Notes: generated by a model from the letters alone, not told the origin. Shown: positions 49,201 through 60,789, counted from the stretch's first letter. The stretch: 64,000 nt of DNA from Eutypella sp. D-1 (GCA_023313575.1 JAJTTP010000002.1:992001-1056000), one strand, 5' to 3'. Program-made: numbers and translations.

Positions 49201-50480
49201 CAAATGTGTGCTCGAATGTGCCATCGAACCGGGAGACATCAGTACTGGTACCGCCCATGTCAAACCCGATAATTGGCACATCATCCTGTGGGTCATAGCT
49301 TGTGCCAGCATGCCCGACGACTCCTCCCGCGGGACCTGAGAGTATCGCACGAAGACCGCTAAACCTTTTATTCCTCCATGTTAGCGTTCTAATTTTCAGG
49401 CACTCGAATCTTAGCGTAGTATCAAAGAAGATTCAAACTCACTTTCGCACATCTACCAAACCACCATCACTCTGCATGAAGGCGCAGCGCGTGTTGCTCG
49501 ACTGCAACCTGTCGGTGAAGCCTGACCGGAATCCGGATATGTACTGCTGAATAATTGGCGTGAGGTAGGCATCTGCAGTCGCGGACATTCCCCTTGATAA
49601 CATCTTGATCATCGGCAGAGTCAGACAGGACAGCGTCACCTGAGGGAAGCCGATCTCAGAGGCTATTTCCCGGACAGCCTTCTCGTGGTCTAGAGCGATC
49701 AGTCCAGCAACTAATCGTCTCAATTAGAATGAGCTTCTTACCTTGAAAAGCATATGAGTGAGCAAGACACACGCATACATTCCGAAATCCGTCGTTGTAT
49801 AGGTCCTGTAAGTCAGCTCTGACGCGCTCCTTATTTAGGGGCTTGATGATGCGAAGGTACTGGCCGTTTATACCCATCACTAAGTTGGGATCACTCTGGG
49901 CCGCCTTGCAAATTGCCTTTTCTTCTTCATCGTAAGATGGATTCTGCTGATAGCCCTCAATTGTGACTCTCTCGGCCACCTCGACGACCTTCTCGTACAG
50001 GACATCTGGCCGTAAGATTTTCAAGTCGAATAGCTTCGGACGCGACTGCAGGCCGATTTTCAGACTATCAGCGAAGCCCTCAGTAATCAGAAGAGCTACC
50101 CTCTCTCCCTTCCGTTCCAAAAGCGCATTTGTCGCCACGGTAGTGCCCATGCGAATGCTGAGGTCCTCAAACTGGGAGGTATCAATGGGTTCATTTCGAA
50201 GGAGCGGCCTCCCGGTCGCCACCTCTAGAATCCGCCTGATGCCCTCCCTAGGAGCATCCTCGTAGTTTGATGGATCCTGAGACAGGATCTTGACAACGAT
50301 ATCATCCTCTCTCCCCTCGACTATGCCGAGGCAATCTGTGAAAGTACCGCCTCTGTCTGTGTACGTGTTAGCATCATCAAGTCCAGCCATAGTATGTAGG
50401 AGGAAAGTCTCACCAATGGCGATCTTTATCCTGAGCTTTGAATCGGACTCCTGAGGTCCTCGCACGCTGTTTAGATCCAT
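46235..50480 (-). CDS. oxp1: ATP-dependent 5-oxoprolinase (fused HyuA-HyuB)
   Basis: Five exons are read: 50480-50414, 50356-49742, 49689-49443, 49364-46452 and 46370-46235 (1325 residues, all phases consistent). Residues 18-30 (IKIAIDRGGTFTD) form the first nucleotide-binding motif. GPAGGVVGH (320-328) and GFDMGGTSTDVS (343-353) mark the HyuA half. The HyuB half starts near 754 (DPIKLSVFGHRF) and ends with the Gly-rich loop ETPGGGGWGTP. Yeast Oxp1 is 1286 residues, so the length is normal, with a short extra tail. The enzyme hydrolyses 5-oxo-L-proline to glutamate with ATP in the glutathione cycle. Related proteins act on hydantoins or N-methylhydantoin, so the substrate is likely but not certain. 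Confidence 0.95.
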
Positions 50481-50775
50481 GGAGCAAGTCAAAGTGGAAC
50501 TCGAAAGCCTAAACCCAACTTGCGGGATTAACCAGAGGATAAAGTTCGTCTCGCCTCAAGCATTAATAACACGCCGAGGTCTTAGAAACACGTCTTATAT
50601 TGTCCGTGGTTTATACAGTCTTCAGACAGATGGGTAAGTGTGCAGAACCTATCGGAGAGGATGGCAATCATTTGAGATAGCATCCGAGCCGAAAATACCA
50701 GGAAGGTCGAAACGACGTCACGTCGGTTGAACTATCCCAATGACACCCAGTTCGCTGGTCTGATTGGTGACGGCT

Positions 50776-50788
50776 CGGTACTCATCCG
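50776..50788. promoter_or_regulatory. CGG-N7-CCG inverted triplet upstream of OXP1
   Basis: CGG at 50776-50778 and CCG at 50786-50788 are separated by seven bases, 296 bp upstream of the OXP1 start. Inverted CGG triplets at fixed spacing are the usual sites of Zn2Cys6 regulators. More CGG/CCG triplets lie at 50771-50773 and 50797-50803. It is only a candidate, because such motifs also occur by chance. Confidence 0.25.
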
Positions 50789-52884
50789 TACTCAGTCCGA
50801 CGGTCCATCCATGCAAGTGGTGGTCAATGAAAATGGGTCAGTACGCAAGCCACCGGTAGGTACATAGCTGAGCGCTGAACCATTTTCATTGTCACCCGTT
50901 GCCATGCAATAGTTACATGCTGACTCCAACCGGTGAATTAAATTTCGCTATGATATGCCGACGCCATATTGATGATCTTCAAGGCGGAGGACCTACTCGC
51001 CGTCTAATCGATGCCTTTCCCGTTGTCCATTAGCGATACGTGATCTCACACGGAGCCAACGCAACTGGAATGGGTAAATCATATCTTTGGGGCTTATCTC
51101 GCCCACTGCATCCATTACGGGTCTGTTTGCCTAACATCTAGCGAATCTCGCTATGACGATTCCCTGTCAGCTTCTCAAGCATTGATTGCACATAGTTAAC
51201 TCTTCGTTTGATCTCTGACCCCCACCCTCCCCGTTGAGGAGCTCGGGAGCTGAGTTGGATATCAGGCAAATTGGAAGGCCAAGGCGAGTTAGTTGTGGTC
51301 AGTACGCTAAAGCGACCGGGAACAGACCGAGTAACGATAATGCCCCGTTTCCTCCCCATCCCCGCCATTGGGCACTGGGAATAATCAGTTGGGGAATTTT
51401 TCTTAGATTTTGGTTCTGCTATCCTTGAAGTTTGCGAACTAGACTGTGTCTTGTCGCAGGGCCATCGCCGACTGAGAAGACCTAGTCGCTTGCACCTGCA
51501 TTCCACAACGGACATGCACAGCTGTAAAATTGGGCAACTTGCCTAACCCCCCTGGAGGGAGTGCTAATGGTACGTCAAGGGCTGGACACACAACTGTTGC
51601 GATCACGTCAAAACTATCGCCCGAGCTCGAGTCTGAGTCCACTGCATTGATTTCTGGATCTTTAGACAACGATATATATTATCCTATAAATAAGTTACTA
51701 ACAACTACTTATGTACCTCAATGAATTGAGATGACGCTAATGCCGACCTATATCCAACCCAAACAACACACAATGCCTTAGTTATCCACATAATTCATCC
51801 CCACGTTTCCTGATGGTCATTATCTGCATTAGTGCACGGGAAGCTACATATCGCGGCTAGTATTTCCCGAGCGGATAACGTGAATCTATGTTTCAGCATC
51901 TCCGCTAGAAAGCCGGGTGGCATGCGTGCACCGGGTTTCACGGACTTTATCGGCTTCGCACCGGCCGGCCGCGCGAACTTGATTGACTACTTAGGTAGTG
52001 TGAAATCTCGGTCTAGAAGCCGATTACTGCATAGTGGGTATTTATTGATAATCGCCTCCCACCCGCTAAAAGTAGCTCGATCACCTCGTACACCCAGACC
52101 TCGTGGAATGAGATGCATGCTGCAAGATTGTCCGTTACACGAGCCGCACCACTGGTAGCAGCCATTTATGACGACGTTAAAAGCTTGTTGGCTGGATAGA
52201 CAATTAGATTCGATATATCAGATACCGCGATATGTGGTAACGGCTACGATCCGAGGCTTTTACTACGCAATGAGCTAGTACACGATCGATGCATCAGAAA
52301 TTTATTGCCCGCTGTACGTACTGAGAAATTTCGATGAGTGAGGGGTCGCTGTTAACAAGTTACACAGCCTCATCATCGGCGGCATTCAAGGCGTGCATTT
52401 CAATCACGAACAACAACAATTTGAATCAACAAACGGTAGATCACACCGGGAAGACAGGATTCTAATCGTATACTCACTAGTGATGGACATTTTGATTGAC
52501 CCAACTCGCACTGTCTCTGAATGTTGGTGCACGTTCGAACTATTATGTGAGTAAAAACGGTGGGCTTGTATTCGGAAGAAGAGGTAGCTCTAGGAGAGTC
52601 ACACCTGAGGTATATCTATCTATTGTCTATTGGGTCATGTGCGATGCCCCAACATCTGCCCCCTCCCCTCCAAAAATGACCAACGTCCTCGTTGGTAGTG
52701 CTGCCGATAAAAACCTCATCCATGTTGAACCCCTAAATGATTCTACCATCAACCGCATAGCCATGTCCCAAAGAGAATATAAATGTTAAGTATCCTTCAT
52801 AGATAACCTACACATTTTGTGCACTGCTTGGCCCATTGAAAAAAAATACATAAGCGAGGTTTTCCAAACATAACAGCATGAAAA

Positions 52885-53025
52885 GTTGACTTTTTTTGGT
52901 TGTTGTTTTAGTTTTTGGTTTCTTGGAAGACTTTTTTTTGGGGGGGTTGGGGGTGGGGTTCTTTTTCTTTTTCTTTTCCTCTTTTTGGGGTTTTTTTTTT
53001 TTTTTTTTTTTTTTGGGGCGGAGTG
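52885..53025. repeat. Poly-T/G low-complexity tract
   Basis: This T- and G-rich stretch includes an uninterrupted run of 24 T (52991-53014), bordered by G runs. It lies just downstream of the minus-strand C2H2 gene. The long frames seen across it are artefacts of composition. Confidence 0.9.
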
Positions 53026-53166
53026 TGTTTTGTACCACTACCACCAAAAGGCAAGTCGTGAAACCGACTGAAAAGCAAAATAATATCAAGAGATACCGAC
53101 TGAAAAACAACATAATAGAAAGATAACCACCAGACGCATTAACCACCTCTTGGACCATGCTCCGAA

Positions 53167-54066
53167 CTATGCGGTAGTGGGCTGTCGGGGTTGGCGAACG
53201 CGACCGCAAGGCCTGACATGCTCTTCGTGCTCGGTTCTGGAGCTGAACCACCAGCCGCATTTGCACATGTAAGGGTTCTGGGGTGGAGCATTGCAGGACC
53301 TGACGTGACGGAGATGATTATCCTTGCGGGCCTGGGTGCGACCACAGCAGCACCAGTAAACCCGGGTGCCATCATCGCAATGGGCCCTGCTGGTTTCCAA
53401 GTGCCTTTGCAAGTCCTTTCGGCTGTTGCACGAAATGTTCGGGCACCAGGGGCAGTGGTACCGCTGCGCGTTCGACGACACCGAATTCGTTGACGACGGG
53501 CTACTGTACTGCGTTGACTCCGGAGAGTAATAACCCCAGGACACGGGTGTAGCCGCCGCTAGCTGGGAGCTAGGGGAATGCTGGTTTCCCCAGCCCTGAT
53601 TGTCAAATCCAGGAGCAACCCATCCACCCGCCGGGAATGAGCCATTAGCCGGTGGCCCGTTGTCGAGACGGCCCGTTAGTTCTTCGGCAGAGCTGTTGAA
53701 GATGTGCGAGATTCCGTCCTCGACAGCTCTGGGGACCCCATGATTGTCAATCGTGGATGCACTAAGTCCCTGAAATAGAAGTGTTGGCTGCTGTGTCACT
53801 GCCCAATTGGTGTATGTGGGGACCCCTGCGCTCATCAGTGGAGGGGTCTCCCCTGCCGAATGTTGAGTATTGGGAACCAGGATCTGGTTGGCTATTAGTC
53901 GTGGCCCCCCGACATAGAAATTGCTCATGTCATTGCGAGACGACGAGGCATCTTGATTGTCACTGTGTGCCTCATAGACGCCGTAGTTCTGGTTCTGACT
54001 GTCAGAATCGATGACGTTGTTGAGTTCGGCCGACGTCCTGGGGACGCGCGAGCCATCAGGGAGCAT
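53167..54066 (-). CDS. Small protein with Cys/His fingers, possible transcription factor
   Basis: A single-exon frame of 299 residues starts MLPDGSRVPR. Residues 1-190 are Asn/Ser/Gln/Pro-rich and disordered. From about 200 there are three Cys/His units: a C2H2-like YHCPWCPNISCNSRKDLQRH with a distant His, an atypical VYWCCCGRTQARKDNHLRH ending in Cys, and PYMCKCGWWFSSRTEHEEH ending in Cys. The second and third look like C2HC variants. This fits the many poorly studied fungal finger proteins; no specific function can be given. An upstream exon cannot be excluded. It stands alone in a gene-poor region. Confidence 0.7.
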   Translation of the reverse strand: MLPDGSRVPRTSAELNNVIDSDSQNQNYGVYEAHSDNQDASSSRNDMSNFYVGGPRLIANQILVPNTQHSAGETPPLMSAGVPTYTNWAVTQQPTLLFQGLSASTIDNHGVPRAVEDGISHIFNSSAEELTGRLDNGPPANGSFPAGGWVAPGFDNQGWGNQHSPSSQLAAATPVSWGYYSPESTQYSSPSSTNSVSSNAQRYHCPWCPNISCNSRKDLQRHLETSRAHCDDGTRVYWCCCGRTQARKDNHLRHVRSCNAPPQNPYMCKCGWWFSSRTEHEEHVRPCGRVRQPRQPTTA

Positions 54067-55969
54067 TGTGCATTAAGCTCCCGCGATGGGTTCGCAGGGT
54101 TGTTCCAAGTAGCTAGTAACGGGCGTAGAAATCTTGTTGTTCCACTCCAAGTCCTGCATTGGGGCGATCGTCAACATGTAACTTTCCAAACATTGCAGCA
54201 TATGAATAAGAGAGGAACAGTGCTTCCAGTATAACGATTCCTAACCCCAGGAAGCATGTGTAGGTTCGGCCACTTACTGTGTTCATAGGTTTTAATGCTT
54301 GATATTATCAACGGTAGTACTGTCAAAATGGGAACTCTGTTAGAGAGGCAGTACTGTAAGAGGCAGATGGTCAAAATGAACATCAAGATAATTGAAATAT
54401 CTAGCTAGAACTCTCCGGAAGGAACAGAATGTTATACACCAACCGAGGCCCTACAATGCTACATTGTGGAATCCACGCGTACGGCCAGAAGTGGAAACTG
54501 AGGCCATCACCACTGCCTTCTTCGCCTAGGTAGTCTGCCTCATAGGCCCTCGATAAGCACTAGCATAAGAACGAGAGGCATGCCCGACCTCTGCCGAATT
54601 GCAAACTTATACACTGAAGTCGCACAAACATGGTTCGCGGACTATACGTGCTGTCTAGTATCCTAATCTCGCCCTAGCCAGTATCCAACGTCGATTCGTG
54701 TTATGGGATTTTGGCCTTCCTATATTATATTTGGTGGTTGTGATCTAGCACCGGAACTGTCTGTTGATTTAGCTGTAGATTGCACTGAACAGTGCGGTAG
54801 TAACGGCTCTTCATAGAGTGACATGACATTCGGCCTTACACTCTCTTAACCCAGCCCTACAATACCACGTTAAGTATACAGCAATAGCTCGAGATTGTCA
54901 GTCATTAAAACTGTTGGGTCGCGCTGTCTATTGACCATAAATATACTCATCTCAGGCAGCAGAATAGGGGGTTTTAAGCACGTCAACAATCTGAGATCAT
55001 GCATGAAGATCGGACCACCAAAAAGGCCCCAATATAGAGCCACATAATTCCTAGCTAGTAAGAGCCTGTAAAATAGCCAATAACCAGTAATTCTATAGGC
55101 CTATCAAGTGGCCTAATGTTCATTTTAGTGCACTATATCCATCCAATTAATAGTGCTGGATGATATAGCTCCCAGGCTTTACCTCCAAATACTCCGGGAT
55201 GGGAAGGAAAATATGGTGAAGCTGGACGGTCCAACCAAGGGCTACGTAATAATTTGATTCCAGAATTAAATACGAAGCTAGTACGCCCTGGAGGACAAAT
55301 GTTGACCTGTCGGTCTCCCGGCTGACTTTCTCTCCTTGCCGCTGTCGTGGCCCCGAGTGCCTCGCTTGACCTAGATCGCAGCCCACTGGTGCTTCAGGTT
55401 CACATGAAATGTCCCCCGCGGATGTCGATTTCCTGGCATGATCCTTATTTGTGACCCCGTATGAACTGCCCCCACCCATTCACAGCTAGCTAGTTAATAC
55501 AAACTTAATCATGAGCGTGGGGTAGGGCATAGTGTGGGTACGGGGAATATCTTTGGGCAATCTTCTAGAATACTCAATTGCCACCTAAGAAACGAACCTG
55601 TTCATCGCCGGGCAGATTATCTACACTGTATCTACCTACGACTTCTGCCCCCTGTCCCCTTCGCATATGCAGCTTGATTAGCTGAATACTGTCGAACGAG
55701 AAACAAGCTTAGCGGGCTGCGATGGGAGCACCGTGATGACAAGGTCCACTGAGTCAATCTGTAGTCAATTACTACGCTGGTCTAAAGCCCTAAGTGATGC
55801 GCTAGGATGGTGTCCAACCATCCTCCCGGCGCTCCTATGATACGCGTTCTTCACCAGCAGCTCACACAAACCCCTTGCCGGCATGTGGATATGAGCTTAA
55901 TACTTAGTCGAAGTAAGGGTTGAGGTGGGGACACATTAGGGACCCATTCGTGGGTGGTTATTTTGGCCG

Positions 55970-56130
55970 AATTACCCACCCATAAATCCTTACCCATGGG
56001 TGCCCGTGGGTTAACCCTCCCTCCCCCCCCCCCCCCCCCCCCGCACGGCAACCCATGGGTAGAAATGGGTACCCACCAAAACCCATGGGAGTGGATGTGT
56101 AAAAAGAAATCCGTGGGTGGGTGGGTAATT
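55970..56130. mobile_element. MITE-like inverted repeat element (candidate)
   Basis: A perfect 13 bp inverted repeat (AATTACCCACCCA at 55970-55982, its complement at 56118-56130) bounds 161 bp. Inside are three copies of the ACCCATGGG(T) palindrome (55992, 56051, 56081) and a run of 20 C (56023-56042). Size and ends suit a miniature inverted-repeat element, but I see no clear target-site duplication and no second copy in this window. Confidence 0.35.
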
Positions 56131-57689
56131 CCAGGCATAAGTCAAAGTGCTCGTCTGTGAAAAGGAATTTTCAACGTTCAACTTGTTAGCGAAAATGATA
56201 CTATTCGCGCACACAGGGCGCCCATCGTAGACGCGCGCTAAAGGGCATTCCCGACATTCGGGAATCTCTGGTGATAAAACGGTTTAATGGAATGAACGTA
56301 TTACTATAGTTTGGTATATTATATACCAATTCAAAAACCCTTTACGTCTTGAACCCAAAGTCACACGTAAAAATGGTGCCAAGACCTGTTGGCACCTGGT
56401 TAGAATGGATTCAGATTCTTTGTAAATATGGACTGCCATTGCCAGGACGGCAGCCAGGACTTAGAATCAAGAAGGCCCTTAAGACCACAGAATTGTTAGC
56501 TAGATTGAGCATAACGTTTCAAGCCCATATCCATTTGTTACACCCAAGATCATGCTACTCCCTCTAATATCTCTCTACGGGAAACTCTGTATCTTTATCC
56601 TCATAAAGACAGCTCCAGTACAGACCTCATCCTAATATAAGGTCTCGAGCCCGGCAGTGGTGTCTTCGGTTTCTCCATTTTACTAACTTCGGAATAATTC
56701 CAAGCCAAGTGTGCCTAGACTATGTCATCTCGTAGACCAGATATATGAAGAAAGGCGATCATGAAGTTGAATGGTCTGAGCACTCTGCTATATACTATAT
56801 TGAACTAGCTGTCCAGGCCGAGCCCGCTTGAGCTGGGTTAACACCAGTGGAGGTTAAACTTTCTGATGAGGGCGTGGGTCTTGTCCTTTCTGTTTACAGT
56901 CTAGATGCTGGTACTTCTCGTAAAATGATGTACAAATATCCTACAACACATCATTATATACATCCAACTTACCCTTCCCCTATATGAATCTAATAACTAA
57001 GGCCTTCAGATGATGGCCTAGGGTGTAATGCCTTTTGGCGCCGGATTCTTACCCACCATAAGGTCCACAATTGCACGGCGCTCTTGGATACCGTATAAGG
57101 TGATAGACATGCATTCAAGCTGCAAGTTCATCTATCGTGGTTTGTTCCGCATAAACTAGACATCGCTATCTAGAATCTGTGAAGCAGGAGCTAGTTGCTC
57201 TATAGTGCGGGCCGTCCCGCCGTTCCCCACGTAGGGCCTGTTCCTGATCGGGGGGAGGTGGCTCCACACACGAAGCTAACTCTTGGGGCCATCTACCCAA
57301 GGGGCAAGTTCTCCCGCCCCGGATTTCCGCAAAGTTGAGACTCGCTCTCAGTATCTCTGAACTACTTATTTACGTCTGTTACCACGATCAAATTTACGCA
57401 GAGGGTCAACTAAGCCCTTGTTTGTATCACGATCGTCGCATTGACAAAGTGGTCTACTTGCACCATATCCTCTTATTGGGTCCTAATTCATATGATTCAT
57501 GATTAGAGCCTCTTCATCCATTCATTCACACGATGAGAATGGTCGGCTTCTGCTTTTCATCTCCATGGTTTTATATATGTTGAATGGCTTAGGTCGCCAT
57601 GCGTATGATCGTACTATGGTTTTAAATATAAGGGTGAAATAGGCATTGTATTTCTGCCTGTCTATCTAAAAGGAAGGTTCGTAGCTATC

Positions 57690-57726
57690 GTGCGGGGAAG
57701 AAGAGTTTTACTCTTCTTCCTTGCAC
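57690..57726. repeat. Long hairpin
   Basis: Two 17-base arms, 57690-57706 and 57710-57726, match at 15 positions around a TTT loop; the inner 11 bp are perfect. GTGC...GCAC closes the base. The ATCGTGC word of its left flank recurs at about 57777, and a related ATCGTGC in reverse follows the right arm. This looks like part of a decayed repeat. Confidence 0.6.
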
Positions 57727-59004
57727 TAAGCACGATGAGATGATACGGGGGATAGTCGTGCGACGATACGGGTTATTATCGTGCGGCGATGTTGGAATGA
57801 ATCCAACAATATATAAGTCGAGCCTCTTGCAAATGTTGTCGCAACCAGTATGTGGGCCCAAAAGGGCCCACACTGGCCACTTATAAATAGGAAGCACACG
57901 GGCCAAGGTTGGGAAGATTCCTTCTTTTCCTTCCTTCCCTAGAGCCGTAGCAGGGCCCTCCCGGGCCCAAAATATACGCCATTTTTTGGTTACGACAAAT
58001 GTGATGTTGCGAATCGATTAAATACTTTGAGAAATATATTGTGCTCGTACGAGCTACATAACCCAAGAAGAAAAGAACGTGGCCGTCGAGAAGCTGTCTA
58101 AATACTAGGAAGATGGGTTGACTAAATAGATCGTCATTCAGGCAACTAGAGATATGCATCATGCCATGCTCAGTTCCAGACATATGCAGAATACTATACA
58201 TTTTAAGTCGCGTGGAAACTGGTTGCAGGTGTTTGGACGTGGCAACGGAGAAATTTCAGCGTGTTATTCGACCATAAGGCTTGTAACGGGTACGGAACAC
58301 TATGACAAGCGAAGATGATGGGAGTGAATCCCTATTCATAGTATCATCGCTTTAGATACTTAGACGCGAAGATGAAGTGCTCGTACGGAAGAGACAAGAG
58401 CCCTTAACATCTAGTGCGCTGTGAGAAAGCATAGGATACCCTTGCTAGATAGCTATGCAGGCCTAGCCTGCGATTGAGGTCGGAAACCAAGGCGAGATTA
58501 TATTTATAGGCCATGATGAGCAACCCTTTGACCTTTTAGGAGTTCCTAAAGATCACGGGCTTTACAACGGCAACTGCCTTATGTAATAAAGGAATAAGGA
58601 AAGGAAAAGACTTGAAAAAGAGAGCAGGCAGAAGCAAAAGGTATGGCGTTAGAGTTAAGGGTAAGGGTAAGCATTAGATTCGGTTTACTGGTTTCCTTTT
58701 CATTCACTTAGTGTGCACAGCAGCGCGTGGCTCGGAGTTTCGCGGAACGGGGCGGCCTGGAGAGGCCTTAAGGAGGACATAAGGTCCTAGCATTCACAAA
58801 GTGCTTGATAAGTAAAAGCTGAAGTTTGCCTTTAAATTATTCGGGTGCAGGAATATTGCAGCTTGGACCGCGTGTAGCGATACATACGTAGATATTCGGG
58901 CAAGTCGGGCTAGATTTATTGTACTTCGTAGAACCAGCTATGCTCACCTCGTTTCTTATTGATTGGTCTGTCTTTAGGCGCTAGGCTTTGCGCTAGGGCC
59001 TAGT

Positions 59005-59048
59005 TGAGGCCTACGTGAGGCCTGTGTGAGGCCTATGTGAGGCCTTTG
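59005..59048. repeat. 11 bp minisatellite (TGAGGCCTAYG)
   Basis: Four consecutive 11 bp units, TGAGGCCT followed by ACG, GTG, ATG and TTG, lie head to tail. Degenerate copies of the TGAGGCC core follow near 59083, 59098 and 59119. Confidence 0.9.
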
Positions 59049-59462
59049 CAGACTAACCCTGCATGGATGCACCGGGGTTTAGTGAGGCCTAAGCATGTGA
59101 GGCCCATGCAAGGCCAATGTGAGGCACAAGGGAGATCCACTACAAACCCCGATGATCCGGATGGCTTACGAGAATGAGACATCCTGTCAAACAGACTGAA
59201 ATCGTGGCAATGGAATGGTGAGACTGGGGCGGGATATTTACGTTTTGAGGCCCAACTCACTGTTTCGAATGGCACAAGGTAAAGCGAAGGCAGATTAAGT
59301 CGCCTTGAATAGAGAAACATAAGTTATAAAATCAACAACCATCCCCGTCATGTTTGACCTCCAAGGCTCGTCAGTACAGGAATCCAAACCCCACTGCTAC
59401 ACGCCATCATTCACAATGATCTGTTGTTCAGTATCTAGATATCGCAGTTTTCATCAGTCGGT

Positions 59463-60026
59463 ATGTTCTGCTCTCAGCTCGATCATCATAGGCAGAACCA
59501 CTCACCCCAGGAACTAACACATGAAAATCAGCCAAGCAATTGTCAGGATCCCTCACAACAGAGCGTCACAAGAAATAGCAGGATACCACCTGAGGGCTAC
59601 AATAATTTCGTGCTTGTAGGGCAAAAGGGCACATACTATGTCAAATCACTGTGCTGGGACGACGGGGATCTCATGATATACCAAATAATCAATGATGAGG
59701 GCAAGCGATTTCAAGCCCAACAGTTCGAGCTACGCCCTCTACCTAATCACCTGTACTCCTCTCGGAAGAGGAGAATCCATCGACTGAGAAAGGCCCAGAA
59801 AATCTTCGAGACGATTGAGTCAGGTGGGATCAGAATTCTGATCACTCCGGCGCCTAGGGACTCTTCCGAGGGCCAGCAGAGCTACGGGTATAGGAGTGCA
59901 AATATGGAGGAGTGGCATGGCTTTTCGAGTGAAGACTTTCCTTCTCTTAGCTCTCGGAACGGGAAATGTACACATGGACGCTCGCCAAGCGTGTGCTCTG
60001 ACTCTTCCTTGTCGGACCCTTCATAA
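59463..60026 (+). CDS. Hypothetical protein, 187 residues
   Basis: A single-exon ATG frame with no family I recognise. Residues 1-45 are polar. Residues about 46-105 read like a compact beta-rich domain (FVLVGQKGTYYVKSLCW, DLMIYQIINDEGKRFQAQQF, ELRPL), followed by a basic helix (RKRRIHRLRKAQKIFETI) and a Ser-rich acidic tail. No signal peptide or membrane segment is seen. The mixed character and good length suggest real coding sequence, but the isolated position beside a broken gene means it could be a lineage-specific or decaying gene. Confidence 0.5.
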   Translation: MFCSQLDHHRQNHSPQELTHENQPSNCQDPSQQSVTRNSRIPPEGYNNFVLVGQKGTYYVKSLCWDDGDLMIYQIINDEGKRFQAQQFELRPLPNHLYSSRKRRIHRLRKAQKIFETIESGGIRILITPAPRDSSEGQQSYGYRSANMEEWHGFSSEDFPSLSSRNGKCTHGRSPSVCSDSSLSDPS

Positions 60027-60789
60027 CGACTCCAGCACCCTGCTATGATACGGATTATTTACGCCCTGTTATGGTAATTTATTATGTATCACTACTTTCG
60101 TTACTACTATGACCCGTATTGTGATCTAGTGTGGTAGCTACGTGTTGTAGCTGCACTATTGTTGTTTTCTTTTTTCCTCAGTTTCGAAATATATGAGGGT
60201 AACAGGAATGTGGTTATTTCAAATTTAGCATGTGGCACCGTAACACGTCCTCAGGTTACCATATGTGTGGAATGTACTAGAAAGCGATGTAGTAGTTTAG
60301 ACCGGAAGTAGGGACATAGGCAAACGCATCTATAATGAGCAGAAAGGAAGGTACAACAACTTTATTGAGAAACTCTCCAACTTTCGGCGTATGTTGCATG
60401 CTACGGACTAGGTGGGAGAGGTGTTGCGTGCAGTCTAACGTTTAGGAATGGATACAAATATGAACCTAGAGAGAGGAAGTGAAAGCTATCAACAGCAGCA
60501 CCCAGGAGACATCTGTAAATAGTAGGTGGAAATAACGCTATGTATGTGTTAGAGTACTCGATATTAGACTAACCCTCATATATTTGTTGTTTACCTTAAA
60601 CTCCCAACTACTGGCAATGTGTAAGAGTAAGTGAGCTAAGCTGATATCATCTGGTTTAATAACATTTACGAAAAGCAGTTCTAACAAAAACAGTTAAGCT
60701 CTGTATACTGACAAGCTAACTTTATCCTATACCTTGACGCCAGTTCACACCAGGAGAGCAGATGCGTCATAGCGGCACCGTCCCTGGCC
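60027..60789. other. Intergenic region
   Basis: AT-rich DNA between the hypothetical gene and the flavoenzyme remnant. No earlier part of the remnant could be recognised here. Confidence 0.4.

Larger units (their letters stand above)
50481..53166. other. Intergenic region upstream of 5-oxoprolinase
   Basis: It holds the OXP1 promoter, a CGG/CCG cluster (50771-50803), a 12 bp inverted repeat (50825-50836 with 50880-50891), and a T/G low-complexity tract at about 52885-53025. No gene is supported; the frames at 51439-52158 are short and lack family features. Confidence 0.5.
54067..59462. other. 5.4 kb gene desert with repeats
   Basis: No credible gene is seen. A frame of 110 codons at 55479-55147 (minus) has no family features. 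The stretch holds a MITE-like inverted repeat (55970-56130) with a run of 20 C, a long hairpin (57690-57726), a palindrome that recalls retrotransposon LTR ends (57790-57808) and an 11 bp minisatellite (59005-59048). It looks like decayed repeat DNA. Confidence 0.5.

Noticed and set aside
52808..53266. Frames rich in Phe/Gly or Lys across the T/G tract
   Set aside because: They only translate low-complexity DNA.
53191..53493. Plus-strand frame of 100 codons
   Set aside because: It is opposite the finger region of the minus-strand gene and shows no family sequence.
55147..55479. Minus-strand frame of 110 codons
   Set aside because: No family features, no splice context and no neighbouring coding signal; may be chance.
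58650..58675. Telomere-like GGGTAA repeats
   Set aside because: Only two or three units of TAAGGG/GGGTAA that do not match TTAGGG in phase; too short to call an interstitial telomere.
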